NCBI RefSeq assembly: GCF_001544455.2
Contig: NZ_FCOC02000007.1
Span: forward strand, 1-64,000
Source of the DNA: Caballeronia sordidicola
GTDB taxonomy: Bacteria; Pseudomonadota; Gammaproteobacteria; Burkholderiales; Burkholderiaceae
Length of the DNA stretch: 64,000 nt
Direction: 5' to 3'
The first letter of the stretch is position 1. Each line of letters starts with the position of its first letter. Of this stretch, positions 27,614 through 36,683 are shown one piece after another. The notes under the pieces are model-generated. The model searched no databases, had not been told where the DNA came from, and worked only from the letters and a program-made list of their open reading frames with translations. The position numbers and the translations under genes are program-made.

Positions 27614-29323
27614 ATGAACACCGATCGCAACGACGCCCCGGCGGTAACCAACTTCATCCGCAATATCATCGACGAAGACAATCGCAACGGCAAATGGTCG
27701 CAGCGGGTTGAAACACGCTTCCCGCCCGAGCCGAACGGTTATCTGCATATTGGCCATGCGAAGAGTATTTGCGTCAATTTCGGCATCGCGCGCGACTACG
27801 GCGGCGTGTGCCACCTGCGTTTCGACGACACAAACCCGGAAAAGGAAAGCGTCGAATACGTCGAATCCATCATCGACGCCGTCAAGTGGCTCGGCTTCGA
27901 CTGGCACAAGGACGGCCAGGAATTCCTGTACTTCGCAAGCGACTACTACGACAAACTCTACGAATTCGCCGAACTGCTGATCGAGCGCGGCCAGGCGTAC
28001 GTAGATAGCCAAACGGCCGAAGAAATGCGCGCGACGCGCGGCTCGGCGCAGGAACCCGGCAAGAATTCTCCGTTCCGCGACCGCTCGCCAGCAGAAAACC
28101 TGGACCTGTTCCGCCGCATGAAAGCCGGCGAATTTCAGGAAGGCGAACACGTGCTGCGCGCGAAAATCGACATGGCGTCGCCGAATTTCAACATGCGCGA
28201 TCCCGTGATTTACCGGATCCGTTTCGCACATCACTATCGGACCGGCGACACGTGGTGCATCTATCCCATGTACGACTACACGCATTGCGTGTCGGACGCG
28301 CTTGAAAACATTACGCATTCGCTGTGCACGCTCGAATTCGAAGACCATCGTCCGTTGTACGACTGGTTCCTGAATCAACTCGCCGACGACGGAAAATTCA
28401 CTCGCCCGTTGCCGCAGCAAATCGAGTTTTCGCGCCTGAACCTGACGTACGCCATCACGAGCAAGCGCAAGCTGCTGCAACTGGTCGCCGAGAATCACGT
28501 GGATGGATGGGACGACCCGCGCATGCCGACTATCGTTGGCGTTCGGCGTCGCGGTTTCACGCCGGAAAGCATTCGCCTCATGTGCGATCGCGTGGCCGTG
28601 ACGAAGGTCGATTCATGGATCGACATGAGCGTGCTGGAAGGCGCGCTACGCGACGATCTCGACGAAAAAGCGCCGCGCGCAATCGCCGTGCTGGACCCGT
28701 TGAAGCTGATCATTGACAACTACCCGGAAGGCACGAGCGAAATGTGCAGCGCGCCCGTTCATCCGCATCATCCGGACCGTGGCGTGCGTGAGTTTCCGTT
28801 TTCGCGGGACTTGTGGATCGAACGCGAGGACTTTCAGGAAGAACCCAAGAAAGGCTATTTCCGCTTGTTCCCAGGCAACAAGGTGCGGCTCAAATACGGC
28901 TTCGTGGTCGAATGCACCGGCGCGGACAAGGACGAAAACGGCAACATCACAGCCGTGCACTGCAATTACTTCCCGGACAGCAAATCGGGTACGGAAGGCG
29001 CGAACGCCTACAAGGTCAAGGGCACGATTCACTGGGTCAGCGCAAAAGACGCCTATGAAGCCGAAGTCCGGCTCTACGATCGACTCTTCAAGGAGCCGCA
29101 ACCGGGAGCCGGCGGCGCTGAATTCCTCGACGCGTTGAATCCGGACTCAAAGCGCATCGTTCGCGCCTATCTCGAGCCGTCCGCGCGCAATGCCAACGCG
29201 GAAGATCGATTCCAGTTCGAACGCCATGGTTATTTTGTGGCTGACCGCGTGGATTCGAAGCCGGGTGTTCCGGTGTTCAATCGTATTGTCAGTTTGCGCG
29301 ATAGCTGGGGCAAACCGGCCTAA
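27614..29323 (+). CDS. glnS: Glutamine--tRNA ligase
   Basis: Class I synthetase charging tRNA-Gln. The 569-residue length fits bacterial GlnRS. The HIGH-type motif is [14 protein letters not shown] near residue 40, the acceptor-binding [11 protein letters not shown] is near residue 71, and the KMSKS-equivalent is ITSKRKL near residue 280. Two C-terminal beta-barrel anticodon domains follow. Its presence means Gln-tRNA is made directly. No Shine-Dalgarno is obvious before the ATG (upstream is CT-rich). Confidence 0.98.
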   Translation: MNTDRNDAPAVTNFIRNIIDEDNRNGKWSQRVETRFPPEPNGYLHIGHAKSICVNFGIARDYGGVCHLRFDDTNPEKESVEYVESIIDAVKWLGFDWHKDGQEFLYFASDYYDKLYEFAELLIERGQAYVDSQTAEEMRATRGSAQEPGKNSPFRDRSPAENLDLFRRMKAGEFQEGEHVLRAKIDMASPNFNMRDPVIYRIRFAHHYRTGDTWCIYPMYDYTHCVSDALENITHSLCTLEFEDHRPLYDWFLNQLADDGKFTRPLPQQIEFSRLNLTYAITSKRKLLQLVAENHVDGWDDPRMPTIVGVRRRGFTPESIRLMCDRVAVTKVDSWIDMSVLEGALRDDLDEKAPRAIAVLDPLKLIIDNYPEGTSEMCSAPVHPHHPDRGVREFPFSRDLWIEREDFQEEPKKGYFRLFPGNKVRLKYGFVVECTGADKDENGNITAVHCNYFPDSKSGTEGANAYKVKGTIHWVSAKDAYEAEVRLYDRLFKEPQPGAGGAEFLDALNPDSKRIVRAYLEPSARNANAEDRFQFERHGYFVADRVDSKPGVPVFNRIVSLRDSWGKPA

Positions 29324-29373
29324 AGCCGGTGCGGCGGTTATCAACGAACGCTCACACATTGCCGGAGAACGGA

Positions 29374-30315
29374 TTGAATCGCACCTTGCCACGATTGTCC
29401 GTCCGTGCAATGTGCAGGGTGACTGGGTTCGCGCTGCTGATGGCGGCGCAGATGGCTTGCGCGAGTCCGGCGGAACAACCTGAGGCGTCGCCCACGTTGC
29501 GTAAAATCGCCGAGAACAACAGCATTGTTCTTGGCGTGCGCGAATCGTCGGTACCGTTCTCCTATCTGGATGCAAAGCAGCAGCCTATTGGCTATTCGCA
29601 AAGCATCGCGCTCAAGATAGTCGATGAAGTCCGGCGCCGCCTTGGAAAACCGCATCTTGCCGTGAGCACGGTAGTGGTGACTTCCACGAACCGTTTGTCT
29701 TACGTGGTCAACCATCAGATCGACCTTGAATGCGGTTCGACCGCTCATATTCGCGATCGTGAACAGCTCGTCGCGTTTTCAAACAGCTTCTTCGACTATG
29801 GCATCCGGATGGCGGTGAAGCGCAAGTCCGGCATTCGGAACTACAGTGACCTCGCCGGCAAGACCGTATCCACAACCGCCGGCACGTCCGACGAACAGTT
29901 GATCCGCGAACTCTCGCTAAACCAGAAGCTCGATCTGCGAATCATCAGCGCCCGGGATCATGCCGAAGGTTTCAATGCGATAAAGACCGGCCGCGCTGTC
30001 GCTTTCGTCATGGATGATCCGCTGCTCTACGGAAAGATCGCGCAAGAAGGCGCAGCGCAACGCGACTACGTGGTCACCGGAGACCCGCTCGCGCATGAAG
30101 CGTATGCATGCATCATGCGCAAGGGCGACCCTGTCTTCAAGCAACTGGCCGACGACGTGATTGCCGGCATGCAGCGTTCAGGCGAAGCGGAAAAGCTCTA
30201 CAACACGTGGTTCATGCAACCCATTCCGCCCGACAACATCAACCTGCGCTTTCCGCTTTCGCAGGAAATGAGAGCGCTGTTCGCGAACCCGAACGACCGC
30301 CCATCGGATAATTGA
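29374..30315 (+). CDS. Amino-acid ABC transporter substrate-binding protein (GltI-like)
   Basis: A periplasmic binding protein of the glutamate/aspartate family (SBP family 3), 313 residues from the chosen TTG. The N-terminus is a signal peptide (CRVTGFALLMAAQMACA), and the mature part has IVLGVRESSVPFSYLD and the GYSQSIALKI and AGKTVSTTAGTSDEQLI segments of this family. TTG at 29374 is preferred because GGAG lies 7 bp before it; ATG at 29410 and GTG at 29329 are alternatives. No permease or ATPase gene is adjacent, so it must use a transporter encoded elsewhere. Confidence 0.85.
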   Translation: MNRTLPRLSVRAMCRVTGFALLMAAQMACASPAEQPEASPTLRKIAENNSIVLGVRESSVPFSYLDAKQQPIGYSQSIALKIVDEVRRRLGKPHLAVSTVVVTSTNRLSYVVNHQIDLECGSTAHIRDREQLVAFSNSFFDYGIRMAVKRKSGIRNYSDLAGKTVSTTAGTSDEQLIRELSLNQKLDLRIISARDHAEGFNAIKTGRAVAFVMDDPLLYGKIAQEGAAQRDYVVTGDPLAHEAYACIMRKGDPVFKQLADDVIAGMQRSGEAEKLYNTWFMQPIPPDNINLRFPLSQEMRALFANPNDRPSDN

Positions 30316-30332
30316 GCGGCGGCATTGGCGGC

Positions 30333-30785
30333 TCAATCCAGCGTCTGATGCAGTTCCGCGAGCGACAAGGTAGTCTGGAAAAGCCGCGCGAGGCTGCGGC
30401 TTGCATATTCATCGACATCAGTCTGCGACACCCAACGGTACGCGTCCATTTCTGGAATCATGGTGCCGTCCCGGCGACGCGGGAAATACGACTCGCAAAT
30501 GCAGTCCTCCAGCCTCACCTCGGCCTCAGTGACGCGCACGGCAAACAAATGCAGGTCCTTGTCCCGCCGATACACAAAGCGCCCAAGATCCTTTAGCCGC
30601 TCGGCAGGCAGCACAATGCCCGTCTCTTCCACGAGCTCGCGCAACGCAGCTTCAACGGGCTCCTCGCCCTCCTCGCCCTGGCCTTTGGGAATGTCCCAGT
30701 GCGACGTTTCGGTCGCGTGGCAGAGCAACACATCGCCTTGCGTGTTGAGTATCACGACGCCGCACGAAACCGTCCGCTCAGCCAT
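30333..30785 (-). CDS. Nudix hydrolase (MutT/bis-phosphate type)
   Basis: A 150-residue protein with a canonical Nudix box GQGEEGEEPVEAALRELVEETGI (from about residue 35) and the preceding SHWDIPKG that marks the Ap4A/MutT-like subgroup. It removes phosphate from nucleoside polyphosphates or dinucleoside polyphosphates; the substrate is not determined. Convergent with the binding-protein gene, separated by 17 bp. Confidence 0.9.
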   Translation of the reverse strand: MAERTVSCGVVILNTQGDVLLCHATETSHWDIPKGQGEEGEEPVEAALRELVEETGIVLPAERLKDLGRFVYRRDKDLHLFAVRVTEAEVRLEDCICESYFPRRRDGTMIPEMDAYRWVSQTDVDEYASRSLARLFQTTLSLAELHQTLD

Positions 30786-30845
30786 TCGATGACCTGCCGG
30801 ATCGAGACCCGACAGGCTGCCTACGAAGCTTTGAATGAAGAACGA

Positions 30846-31259
30846 TCACTGTTTCAGAAGCGCCCAACTGCCGCCATTGGTCTTGCAAACAGTCGGAGCC
30901 CAGGTCTGCGTCTGACCCTTGGCGTGCGCGACCATGGTCAGCTTGCGACAGGTACGGTCGCTTTTCTTGTCCGTGTCCGACGGCGTGATCGTACCGTTGA
31001 TTGCTACCGGATTGCCGGCGCCTTCATTGTTCCAGTCAAACGACTCGCCGTCCTGCTTGGTATCGAGTGCGGTGTGCGCTGCCTTGTTGAGCATTTGAAG
31101 ATCGCGCTGCTTCATATACGTGATGGGTGTGTTGTTCAGGAACCCGAGGTTCGCCGCCTGCGCTGCGCCACCGCCCAGCAGAACGCAACTCGCGATCAGT
31201 GACAACGCCATTTGGGCGGAGATGCGTTTGAGCCCGCGAGTTGACTGTGACATGAACAT
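30846..31259 (-). CDS. Secreted protein with 17-kDa surface-antigen-like C-terminus
   Basis: A 137-residue protein. A signal peptide (ISAQMALSLIASCVLLGGGAAQA) precedes a domain in which a Trp-Asn-x-x-Gly turn, a TITPSDTD segment, RTCRKLTMVAH and APTVCKTNGGSWALL recall the C-terminal domain of the Rickettsia 17-kDa/RT0821 surface-protein family. Two conserved cysteines could pair. The ATG at 31259 follows GGGAG; the longer open frame to 31487 is not favoured. Function unknown. Confidence 0.7.
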   Translation of the reverse strand: MFMSQSTRGLKRISAQMALSLIASCVLLGGGAAQAANLGFLNNTPITYMKQRDLQMLNKAAHTALDTKQDGESFDWNNEGAGNPVAINGTITPSDTDKKSDRTCRKLTMVAHAKGQTQTWAPTVCKTNGGSWALLKQ

Positions 31260-31519
31260 GAGATGTTCTCCCTCGTTGATATTGGTTGATTTTCTGCGCG
31301 GATCGCCATTCGGCATGCAGGGACTGGATGGCGGAGGCCAATCGTCTGGCGTCGAGGATAGCATGAGGCTACACGTGCTCAGCAAGCGCAAAAGCGCGGC
31401 CAAATGGCCGTCACGTGTGTATTTCAGAGTTATGCAGGACGATCTCGGACACGTCCGATAGAGCCGGCAAAGGAGCAAAACTAACATCGACGACTTGTCG
31501 ACTTTTGCTCCTCCCTGTC

Positions 31520-31804
31520 ATGGACACCGTTTTCGCCAGCGCGCTCACGCCCACACTTTATGGATGCCTGTGCATCGCGGTGGTTGCGTGTGCGTTTGTC
31601 ATGCCAAAGGGTTTGATAGCGGTGGATCGGCTCCTTGCAAGACGACCCGAGCGGTCCGAATGGGCTGACTGGACGCAAGAGCCGCGACATGTCGATGCCA
31701 TGGAGCCAGCCCTCTGGCCACGCGTCCTCACCGCCATAGGCTGCGCGCTGCTGTTCGCAGCGCTGCTTACGCTTATGTTTTTATGCCAGCAACTTGCGCT
31801 GTAA
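31520..31804 (+). CDS. Small membrane protein of unknown function
   Basis: A 94-residue protein with two hydrophobic segments: residues about 8-28 (LYGCLCIAVVACAFVMPKG) and about 70-90 (TAIGCALLFAALLTLMFL), joined by a charged linker containing RRPERSEWADW. The ATG at 31520 was chosen because the first segment begins soon after; GCTCCTCC lies upstream but no good Shine-Dalgarno. No family recognised. It is divergent from the secreted protein gene and precedes tRNA-Arg. Confidence 0.55.
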   Translation: MDTVFASALTPTLYGCLCIAVVACAFVMPKGLIAVDRLLARRPERSEWADWTQEPRHVDAMEPALWPRVLTAIGCALLFAALLTLMFLCQQLAL

Positions 31805-31850
31805 CGCGCAGGGCCAACATGAGACGCCGCAGGAAGTGTCGAAATGTTCG

Positions 31851-31927
31851 TGGTACGGCAGGAGGGACTCGAACCCCCGCCCCTCGGCTTAGAAGGCCGA
31901 TGCTCTATCCAGCTGAGCTACTGCCGC
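31851..31927 (-). tRNA. tRNA-Arg (anticodon TCT)
   Basis: Read on the minus strand this folds as a full 77-nt cloverleaf including the encoded 3' CCA. The D-arm has AGCTCAGCTGGATAGAGC, the anticodon stem TCGGC/GCCGA closes the loop CTTCTAA with anticodon TCT (reads AGA), and the T-arm has GGTTCGAGTCCC. The acceptor stem begins GCGGCAG-like. Confidence 0.96.
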
Positions 31928-32015
31928 GTTGCAGACGATCCGCGATTTTACCTCATTGAACGCGCGCGGGGCCCCATTACAGGCCCCGCGTCATTCCGGC
32001 TGCATCAGGTCGGCT

Positions 32016-32846
32016 TCAAACCGGTTGCGGATGCAACATGAACCAGCCAAGGCAGAACGCTCCCGCGATCAGGCAATACACGCCGAAGGCCGCAAGCCGC
32101 CCCTTTCCTTCGAAATATCGCATCAGGAAACGCACGCTCAAATACGCGGCAATTCCCGTCAGAACGCCGCCAAGGATGGCATCGGCGAGTTGATCGGGCG
32201 CGTGAAAGAGCTTGGGCAATTCGAGTACGCCCGCCGCGAAAATAATCGGCGTGCCGAGCAGGAACGAAAACTCGGCCGCCTTTTCGGCACTCAGGCCCGC
32301 ACCCACACCCGCGATGATCGTCAAACCGCTACGCGAAAATCCCGGAATCAGCGCGCCAATCTGCGCCAGGCCAACCAGAAAAGCCTGCTTGAACGTCAGA
32401 TCTTCCGGCGCGCGTTGTGCGCGGGCCCGCGTCAAGCGGTCGCCCAGCCACAGCAGCACACCGTTGACCATCAGCGCGACCGCGACGATCCGAAGGTCAT
32501 GGAACAGCGCTTCGAGGCGCTTCTCGAGCACCAGGCCCACGATACCCGTAGGAATCGTGCCGATGATCAGCGCCCACATCATGTGACCATCGGCGTTCTG
32601 GCGCCCGCGCAGCGATCCAATAAAACCGATCACCAACGCAATCCAGCGCTTGCGGAAATACCACAGCAGCGCCAGCGCCGTACCAAGATGCAATGCGACG
32701 AGAAATGGCAGCAACTGAGGCGCATGTTTGTCGATATGCATGCCGATCAAGCCGGGCACGAGAAGGGTATGGCCAAGACTGCTGACCGGAAACAGTTCGG
32801 TCACGCCCTGCAGGACGCTCAGGAAAATCAGAAACCACAAAGTCAC
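32016..32846 (-). CDS. uppP: Undecaprenyl-diphosphatase
   Basis: A 276-residue membrane enzyme of the BacA/UppP family that dephosphorylates undecaprenyl diphosphate to recycle the cell-wall lipid carrier; overexpression gives bacitracin resistance. About eight hydrophobic segments are visible. The conserved active-site motifs are [17 protein letters not shown] near residue 12 and [13 protein letters not shown] near residue 167. The start is taken as GTG at 32846, preceded by AGAGGA; the longer frame to 32987 would add a non-family N-terminus. Confidence 0.92.
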   Translation of the reverse strand: MTLWFLIFLSVLQGVTELFPVSSLGHTLLVPGLIGMHIDKHAPQLLPFLVALHLGTALALLWYFRKRWIALVIGFIGSLRGRQNADGHMMWALIIGTIPTGIVGLVLEKRLEALFHDLRIVAVALMVNGVLLWLGDRLTRARAQRAPEDLTFKQAFLVGLAQIGALIPGFSRSGLTIIAGVGAGLSAEKAAEFSFLLGTPIIFAAGVLELPKLFHAPDQLADAILGGVLTGIAAYLSVRFLMRYFEGKGRLAAFGVYCLIAGAFCLGWFMLHPQPV

Positions 32847-33030
32847 GCGTCGATCCTCTTTCGTTGTTGGCGACAGGCTAGCGACAAGATCGCAAAGCCG
32901 CGGCGGTGCAGCATACGGCACGCAAAACGCGCCGATTATGCCGGTCGCCAAAAGCAGCGCCAAGCATTTGCGTGCGAGATCGCGCAAACGAAAGCTTATT
33001 GTTAGATATATGAATTCAAAAAGAAATTAA

Positions 33031-33060
33031 AAAAGGCTCGTCGATTAAGACGAGCCTTTT
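33031..33060 (-). terminator. Terminator after the 28-codon microprotein gene
   Basis: A perfect 12-bp stem (33031-33042 with 33049-33060, loop GATTAA) is flanked by A and T runs. Read leftward it is followed by TTTTTTAATTTC. It lies about 22 bp after the microprotein stop at 33083. Confidence 0.9.
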
Positions 33061-33082
33061 TATGCATTCCGACATGACAACG

Positions 33083-33169
33083 TCACGGTCTTAGCTTGTA
33101 GAAGAACAAAGCGGTTCCAGCGCCGAACGTGCCAAAAATAAATACTCCAAACATCATAGCCAGATCCAT
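33083..33169 (-). CDS. Predicted 28-residue membrane microprotein
   Basis: A short open frame beginning MDLAMMFGVFIFGTFG and ending FFYKLRP, then a stop. Residues about 3-23 form one continuous hydrophobic helix with GxxxG-like spacing (GTFGAG), followed by Lys-Leu-Arg, the pattern of a single-pass inner-membrane peptide with a positive inside end. A GAGGA Shine-Dalgarno lies 5 bp before the ATG, and a strong terminator follows the stop, so the gene looks monocistronic. No known small protein (KdpF, CydX and similar) matches. Gene status is inferred from these signals. Confidence 0.6.
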   Translation of the reverse strand: MDLAMMFGVFIFGTFGAGTALFFYKLRP

Positions 33170-33379
33170 ATCATCCTCGCCGTTCGTAGGATCATCTCAA
33201 CGATAGGATCGTCAAGGCCACAAAATGTTTCATCCGCGTTACATCGTGTGTTCATTATCGGGGTAATGAAACCGGCTGTGTCAGTCGCAATTTCCCCAAA
33301 AGGGTTTCCCCGTAGAATTGAGCGCGAACCACTCATTCTCGCCGCTCTGCTGAACAATCGATCCATGGAGACCGCCCCT

Positions 33380-34282
33380 ATGCCAACGACGCCCGATATC
33401 CTGGAAATCAAACGTGACGACGCCGTCCTCGAACTCGCCCCGCACGCCGGCGCACGCCTGATGACGTGGCGCGTAGGCGGCGAGCCGGTTATCTTCTGGC
33501 CTGCCGCACCGGACTGGTCCAACTTCGTCAAGATTCGCGGTGGCAATCCCTTGCTGTTCCCGTTTCTCGGCCGCCATTTCGTGGACGGCCAGATTGGCAA
33601 GTGGCGCGACCCGGAAGGCGTTGTGCATGACCTCCCCATGCACGGTTTCGCGCGCAATCTGCCGTTCGAGCACAGGAAGGATGCAGACGGGCACGGCGTC
33701 CGCATGACGCTTGTCGACAACGACTTCACCCGCCAGGGCTATCCATTCGCATTTCGTTTCGAAGCGGCATACCGTCTGGTCGATGGCGTGACGCTCGATG
33801 TCGAATTGACGACCTCGAATCCTGGCGAAGTGCCGCTGCCCTATTATTCCGGCCACCATTTTTACTTCGCGCTGCCGCACGATCAGCGAGGCATCAGCAG
33901 CATCGAACTGCCGCGCACGGAAATGCGCCGGCAACGCGATGACGGCTCGATCAGCGAGCCGGAAGCCGGCAAGATGCTTTACGGAATCGATGACCCCGCC
34001 ATTCTCGACCGTTTCCACTGCTTTACGGGTCCGTCCGACCAACCGGTGCGGCTCGTGACGCCGGGACTGAAACGCGCGGTGAATTTCGACCTTCAACGTC
34101 CTGACTCGGTGCCCTGGTATGCAGTGACGACGTGGACCGAAGCGCCGGCGTCGGATTTTTATTGCGTGGAGCCGTGGGTCGGTCTGCCGGACGCCATACA
34201 CAACGGCCACGGGCTGCGCTGGCTTGCGCCGGGAAAGACTGAGACGGCAGCGCTCAGGCTGACCATTTCCCCAGCGTCCTGA
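33380..34282 (+). CDS. Aldose 1-epimerase family protein
   Basis: A 300-residue galactose-mutarotase-like protein that interconverts alpha and beta anomers of aldoses or sugar phosphates. Family features are LAPHAGARLMTWRVGGEPV near residue 17, LPMHGFARNLPFE near residue 85, SGHHFYFALP near residue 155 with the catalytic histidine, and EPWVGLPDAIHNG with the general-base glutamate near the C-terminus. The ATG at 33380 follows GGAG at 33367-33370; an ATG at 33365 lacks a Shine-Dalgarno. Substrate not specified. Confidence 0.88.
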   Translation: MPTTPDILEIKRDDAVLELAPHAGARLMTWRVGGEPVIFWPAAPDWSNFVKIRGGNPLLFPFLGRHFVDGQIGKWRDPEGVVHDLPMHGFARNLPFEHRKDADGHGVRMTLVDNDFTRQGYPFAFRFEAAYRLVDGVTLDVELTTSNPGEVPLPYYSGHHFYFALPHDQRGISSIELPRTEMRRQRDDGSISEPEAGKMLYGIDDPAILDRFHCFTGPSDQPVRLVTPGLKRAVNFDLQRPDSVPWYAVTTWTEAPASDFYCVEPWVGLPDAIHNGHGLRWLAPGKTETAALRLTISPAS

Positions 34283-34429
34283 CCACAACAAACGCAACGG
34301 ACACGGGATTGCACACGCGCTTCTGAGTGCGGCAGCGCGAGGACGTTAAAATCATATCTTTCGACGTTATGCGTTTTGTTTGTCCGCCGTGGCTCTTCGG
34401 GTTGTGCGGCGTTTTGCGAGGTTCTGAGT

Positions 34430-35140
34430 TTGACAAAAATAATTCGACGGCTGGCCTGCGCGACCTTGGTCGCAGTGCTCGCCGCGTGTGGCTCCGCACC
34501 TGTCGGACCGGGGTTTTATCGTGTGGAACGGGGCGACACCGTGTCGAAGATCGCCCGGGCGAACCGGACATCGGTGCAGAATATCGCGCGCTGGAACAAT
34601 CTCACCGATCCGAACGCTATTGAAGTCGATCAGGTGCTGCGCGTCGCGCCGCCGGCGGGGACCGCTATCGCGTCGTCTTCGTCGTCATCTTCACCTTCTT
34701 CCGGCATGGGCGGCGGCGCAAGTTCCGCGGACACGGCGCCGGCTGTCTCCGGCGGCGCGGTCAAACCCGCCACCAGCATTTCGCTGATCTGGCCGGCACA
34801 AGGGGCGGTGATTCGCGGATTCGACGGCAAGGGTTCAAAGGGTATCGATATCGGCGGAACGCCCGGCGCGCAGATCGTGGCGGCCGCGGCCGGTTCGGTG
34901 GTTTATGCGGGAAACGGCTTGCGCGGTTACGGCAATCTGCTGATCGTGAAGCACAACGCCGACTACCTCACCGCTTACGCGCATAACCGCGCGCTGCTCG
35001 TGAAGGAAGGCCAGAGCGTCACGCAAGGCCAGCCCATCGCGGAAATGGGCGATAGCGACACAAACCGCGTGATGCTGCACTTCGAATTGCGCTACAAGGG
35101 TAGTTCGATCGATCCGTCGCGCTATCTGCCATCCCGATAG
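34430..35140 (+). CDS. NlpD-like lipoprotein (LysM plus degenerate LytM/M23 domain)
   Basis: A 236-residue predicted outer-membrane lipoprotein. The signal peptide ends with lipobox LAAC. A LysM peptidoglycan-binding domain (YRVERGDTVSKIARANRTS) covers about residues 30-75, a Ser/Gly-rich linker follows, and residues about 118-236 form a M23 peptidase fold. The zinc site is incomplete: the first His of HxGxD is Lys (SKGIDIGG) and the HLHFE motif reads MLHFE, so it is probably a non-catalytic amidase activator like NlpD. TTG start at 34430 follows GAGG. Unlike the classical gene, it is not next to rpoS or surE. Confidence 0.88.
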   Translation: MTKIIRRLACATLVAVLAACGSAPVGPGFYRVERGDTVSKIARANRTSVQNIARWNNLTDPNAIEVDQVLRVAPPAGTAIASSSSSSSPSSGMGGGASSADTAPAVSGGAVKPATSISLIWPAQGAVIRGFDGKGSKGIDIGGTPGAQIVAAAAGSVVYAGNGLRGYGNLLIVKHNADYLTAYAHNRALLVKEGQSVTQGQPIAEMGDSDTNRVMLHFELRYKGSSIDPSRYLPSR

Positions 35141-35195
35141 ATACATCGGCGCAACGCAAGCTCCGGTACGTTCAATCAGTTACAAGGAAGATTCA

Positions 35196-35528
35196 ATGAA
35201 AGAGAATGTCAGCGCCTCGGCGCTTGGAAAACTGGCCGTGACGGCTGCTGTCCTGACGCTTGCGGCCGCGCTGGCAGGTTGCGCGAATTCAGCGAAACGC
35301 ACGTATTTGCCAACCGGAGACACAGGCTTTGCCATCAACTGCAGCGGCGGCGACGCCAGCACGAGCTGGGCCGAATGCTACAAAAAGGCGGGAGAAATAT
35401 GCGGGTCGTATGGCTACGACGTTGTTTCGAAGGATGTGGACAACGGCGCGACGTCGGGCGGATCGGTCGCGGGAATTTTTGGCGCGAACGTCAAGAACCG
35501 GTCGATGGTGATTCGCTGCAAGCAATGA
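35196..35528 (+). CDS. Small predicted lipoprotein
   Basis: A 110-residue protein. A hydrophobic signal (AVTAAVLTLAAALAGC) ends in a lipobox, giving lipidated Cys29. The mature part is small and cysteine-containing (FAINCSGGDASTSWAECYKKAGEICGSYGYDVV, ending VIRCKQ). The ATG follows AAGGAA. It lies 55 bp after the NlpD-like gene on the same strand and could be cotranscribed. Similar small lipoproteins of unknown function are common in beta- and gamma-proteobacteria. Confidence 0.75.
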   Translation: MKENVSASALGKLAVTAAVLTLAAALAGCANSAKRTYLPTGDTGFAINCSGGDASTSWAECYKKAGEICGSYGYDVVSKDVDNGATSGGSVAGIFGANVKNRSMVIRCKQ

Positions 35529-35775
35529 TGCTCGCGCGGCTCGCTGCCGCGTGATTTTTCACGGCGTCCCCAAGCCGCTTGCTTTCTTCGCGCATGTCTG
35601 GAACATGCAGCGAGCCGAGCAGCCGCGCTGCACGCCATCGTCCTGACAACGGATCGATGTGCGACGCGAATACCAGCAGCGAAATCATCGCAAGCGGGCA
35701 AAGAGCAAGAAAGATCCACAGCGCCATCATGATCTGTTTCAACTGAAGAGATATTCGATCATACCGTTGCAGCAA
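35491..35775 (-). CDS. Possible small membrane protein
   Basis: A 94-codon frame with one strongly hydrophobic segment (IMMALWIFLALCPLAMISLLVFA) followed by a charged tail. Start would be TTG at 35775 or ATG at 35730. It overlaps the 3' end of the convergent lipoprotein gene by 38 bp and shows no clear ribosome-binding site. I list it because a shadow frame would not usually have such a clean membrane helix; it may still be spurious. Confidence 0.3.
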   Translation of the reverse strand: MLQRYDRISLQLKQIMMALWIFLALCPLAMISLLVFASHIDPLSGRWRAARLLGSLHVPDMREESKRLGDAVKNHAAASRASIIACSESPSTGS

Positions 35776-36085
35776 GAATTTCGCATGACACCCGCTTATC
35801 TCAATTTTACACCGTAATAATTACATGGCGCGGCATAAGCTGAACAACCCGTTTTGCAATGGTCGGCCACAGCCACATTGCGTTACGCGTTGATACAAGT
35901 GATCACAATCCTCGGGATTGTTGCATCCTAAGATGTCTTCAGCCCGCGCCTCTCTGCGCGAACAGGTCCCGCGGGTCAGAAGCGCCGATGTGCCCGCATC
36001 GGCGTTTCGCCTTTCTTCCTGGCGGCCCAGCACTTTCCCGGCTTTTATCAGAGGACGACGTTCTGATCGATCAGGCTCGCCATGC
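35776..36085. other. Intergenic region with hairpins, no supported gene
   Basis: No convincing protein gene. Structures seen: ACAATCC-N3-GGATTGT (about 35905-35921) and a perfect 8-bp stem at 35983-35990/35997-36004 followed on the plus strand by a T-rich stretch. The region could hold a small RNA, but no good promoter was found. Confidence 0.5.
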
Positions 36086-36121
36086 AAAAGGCCGTTCCGA
36101 CTCACGCCGCAACGGCCTTTT
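36086..36121. terminator. Terminator after zur
   Basis: A perfect 11-bp stem (36086-36096 with 36111-36121, 14-nt loop) with A4 on one side and T4 on the other, 23 bp beyond the zur stop. It can function on either strand. Confidence 0.85.
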
Positions 36122-36143
36122 GCCCTCCGCCACGTCCCCTCAC

Positions 36144-36677
36144 TCAATGCGAAGCGTGATCGTGGTCGTGCGTGTGCGCGCCCGGATCTTCAGCCGCCTG
36201 ACACGCCGGACAGATACCCTTTAGTTCGATATCGTCGCCCGCCAGCCTGTATCCGCTCGCCTCGACCTGCGACAGCAGGCTCTGGCGCAACTGCTTTTGC
36301 TGCTGCAACTCGGTGACGCGCCCGCATTGCTGGCAAACCACCAGCACGCCATGCTGGCAATGCGTCAGATCGTGACAAACCGTAAACGCGTTGATGGACT
36401 CAATCCGATGAATAAGCCCCGCCGAGAGCAAAAAATCCAGCGCCCGATAAACCGTGGGCGGCGATGCATTGGGATGCATTGCGCGCATTTCGTCGAGCAG
36501 CGTGTAAGCCTTGGTCGCGCGCCCTGACGTCAGCAGTAGTTCCAGCACCGTGCGGCGGATGGGCGTGAGCTTTTGACCGCGTTCGCGACAATAGTCGTCG
36601 GCCATGGTGACCGCGGCTTGAAGCGCGTCTGGGGACGAATGGTCGTGAGACCGGGCGGCGTTGGCGGGCGTGTTCAT
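36144..36677 (-). CDS. zur: Fur-family zinc-uptake regulator
   Basis: A 177-residue Fur-family metalloregulator, closest in pattern to Zur. The winged helix contains GQKLTPIRRTVLELLL and ASPPTVYRALDFLLSAGLIHR. The dimerisation domain has the structural-zinc cysteines CQQCGRV and GICPACQAA, and the tail is His-rich (HTHDHDHASH), which suits a zinc sensor. The start is ATG at 36677; a TTG two codons upstream is less likely. A TATAAT box lies only 6 bp before this ATG. Zinc-uptake genes are not in this window, so the Zur rather than Fur/PerR call rests on the sequence pattern. Confidence 0.85.
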   Translation of the reverse strand: MNTPANAARSHDHSSPDALQAAVTMADDYCRERGQKLTPIRRTVLELLLTSGRATKAYTLLDEMRAMHPNASPPTVYRALDFLLSAGLIHRIESINAFTVCHDLTHCQHGVLVVCQQCGRVTELQQQKQLRQSLLSQVEASGYRLAGDDIELKGICPACQAAEDPGAHTHDHDHASH

Positions 36678-36683
36678 GGGCAA

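Noticed and set aside
35821..36147. 108-codon minus-strand frame
   Set aside because: It crosses the zur terminator and hairpins, has no ribosome-binding site and no domain.
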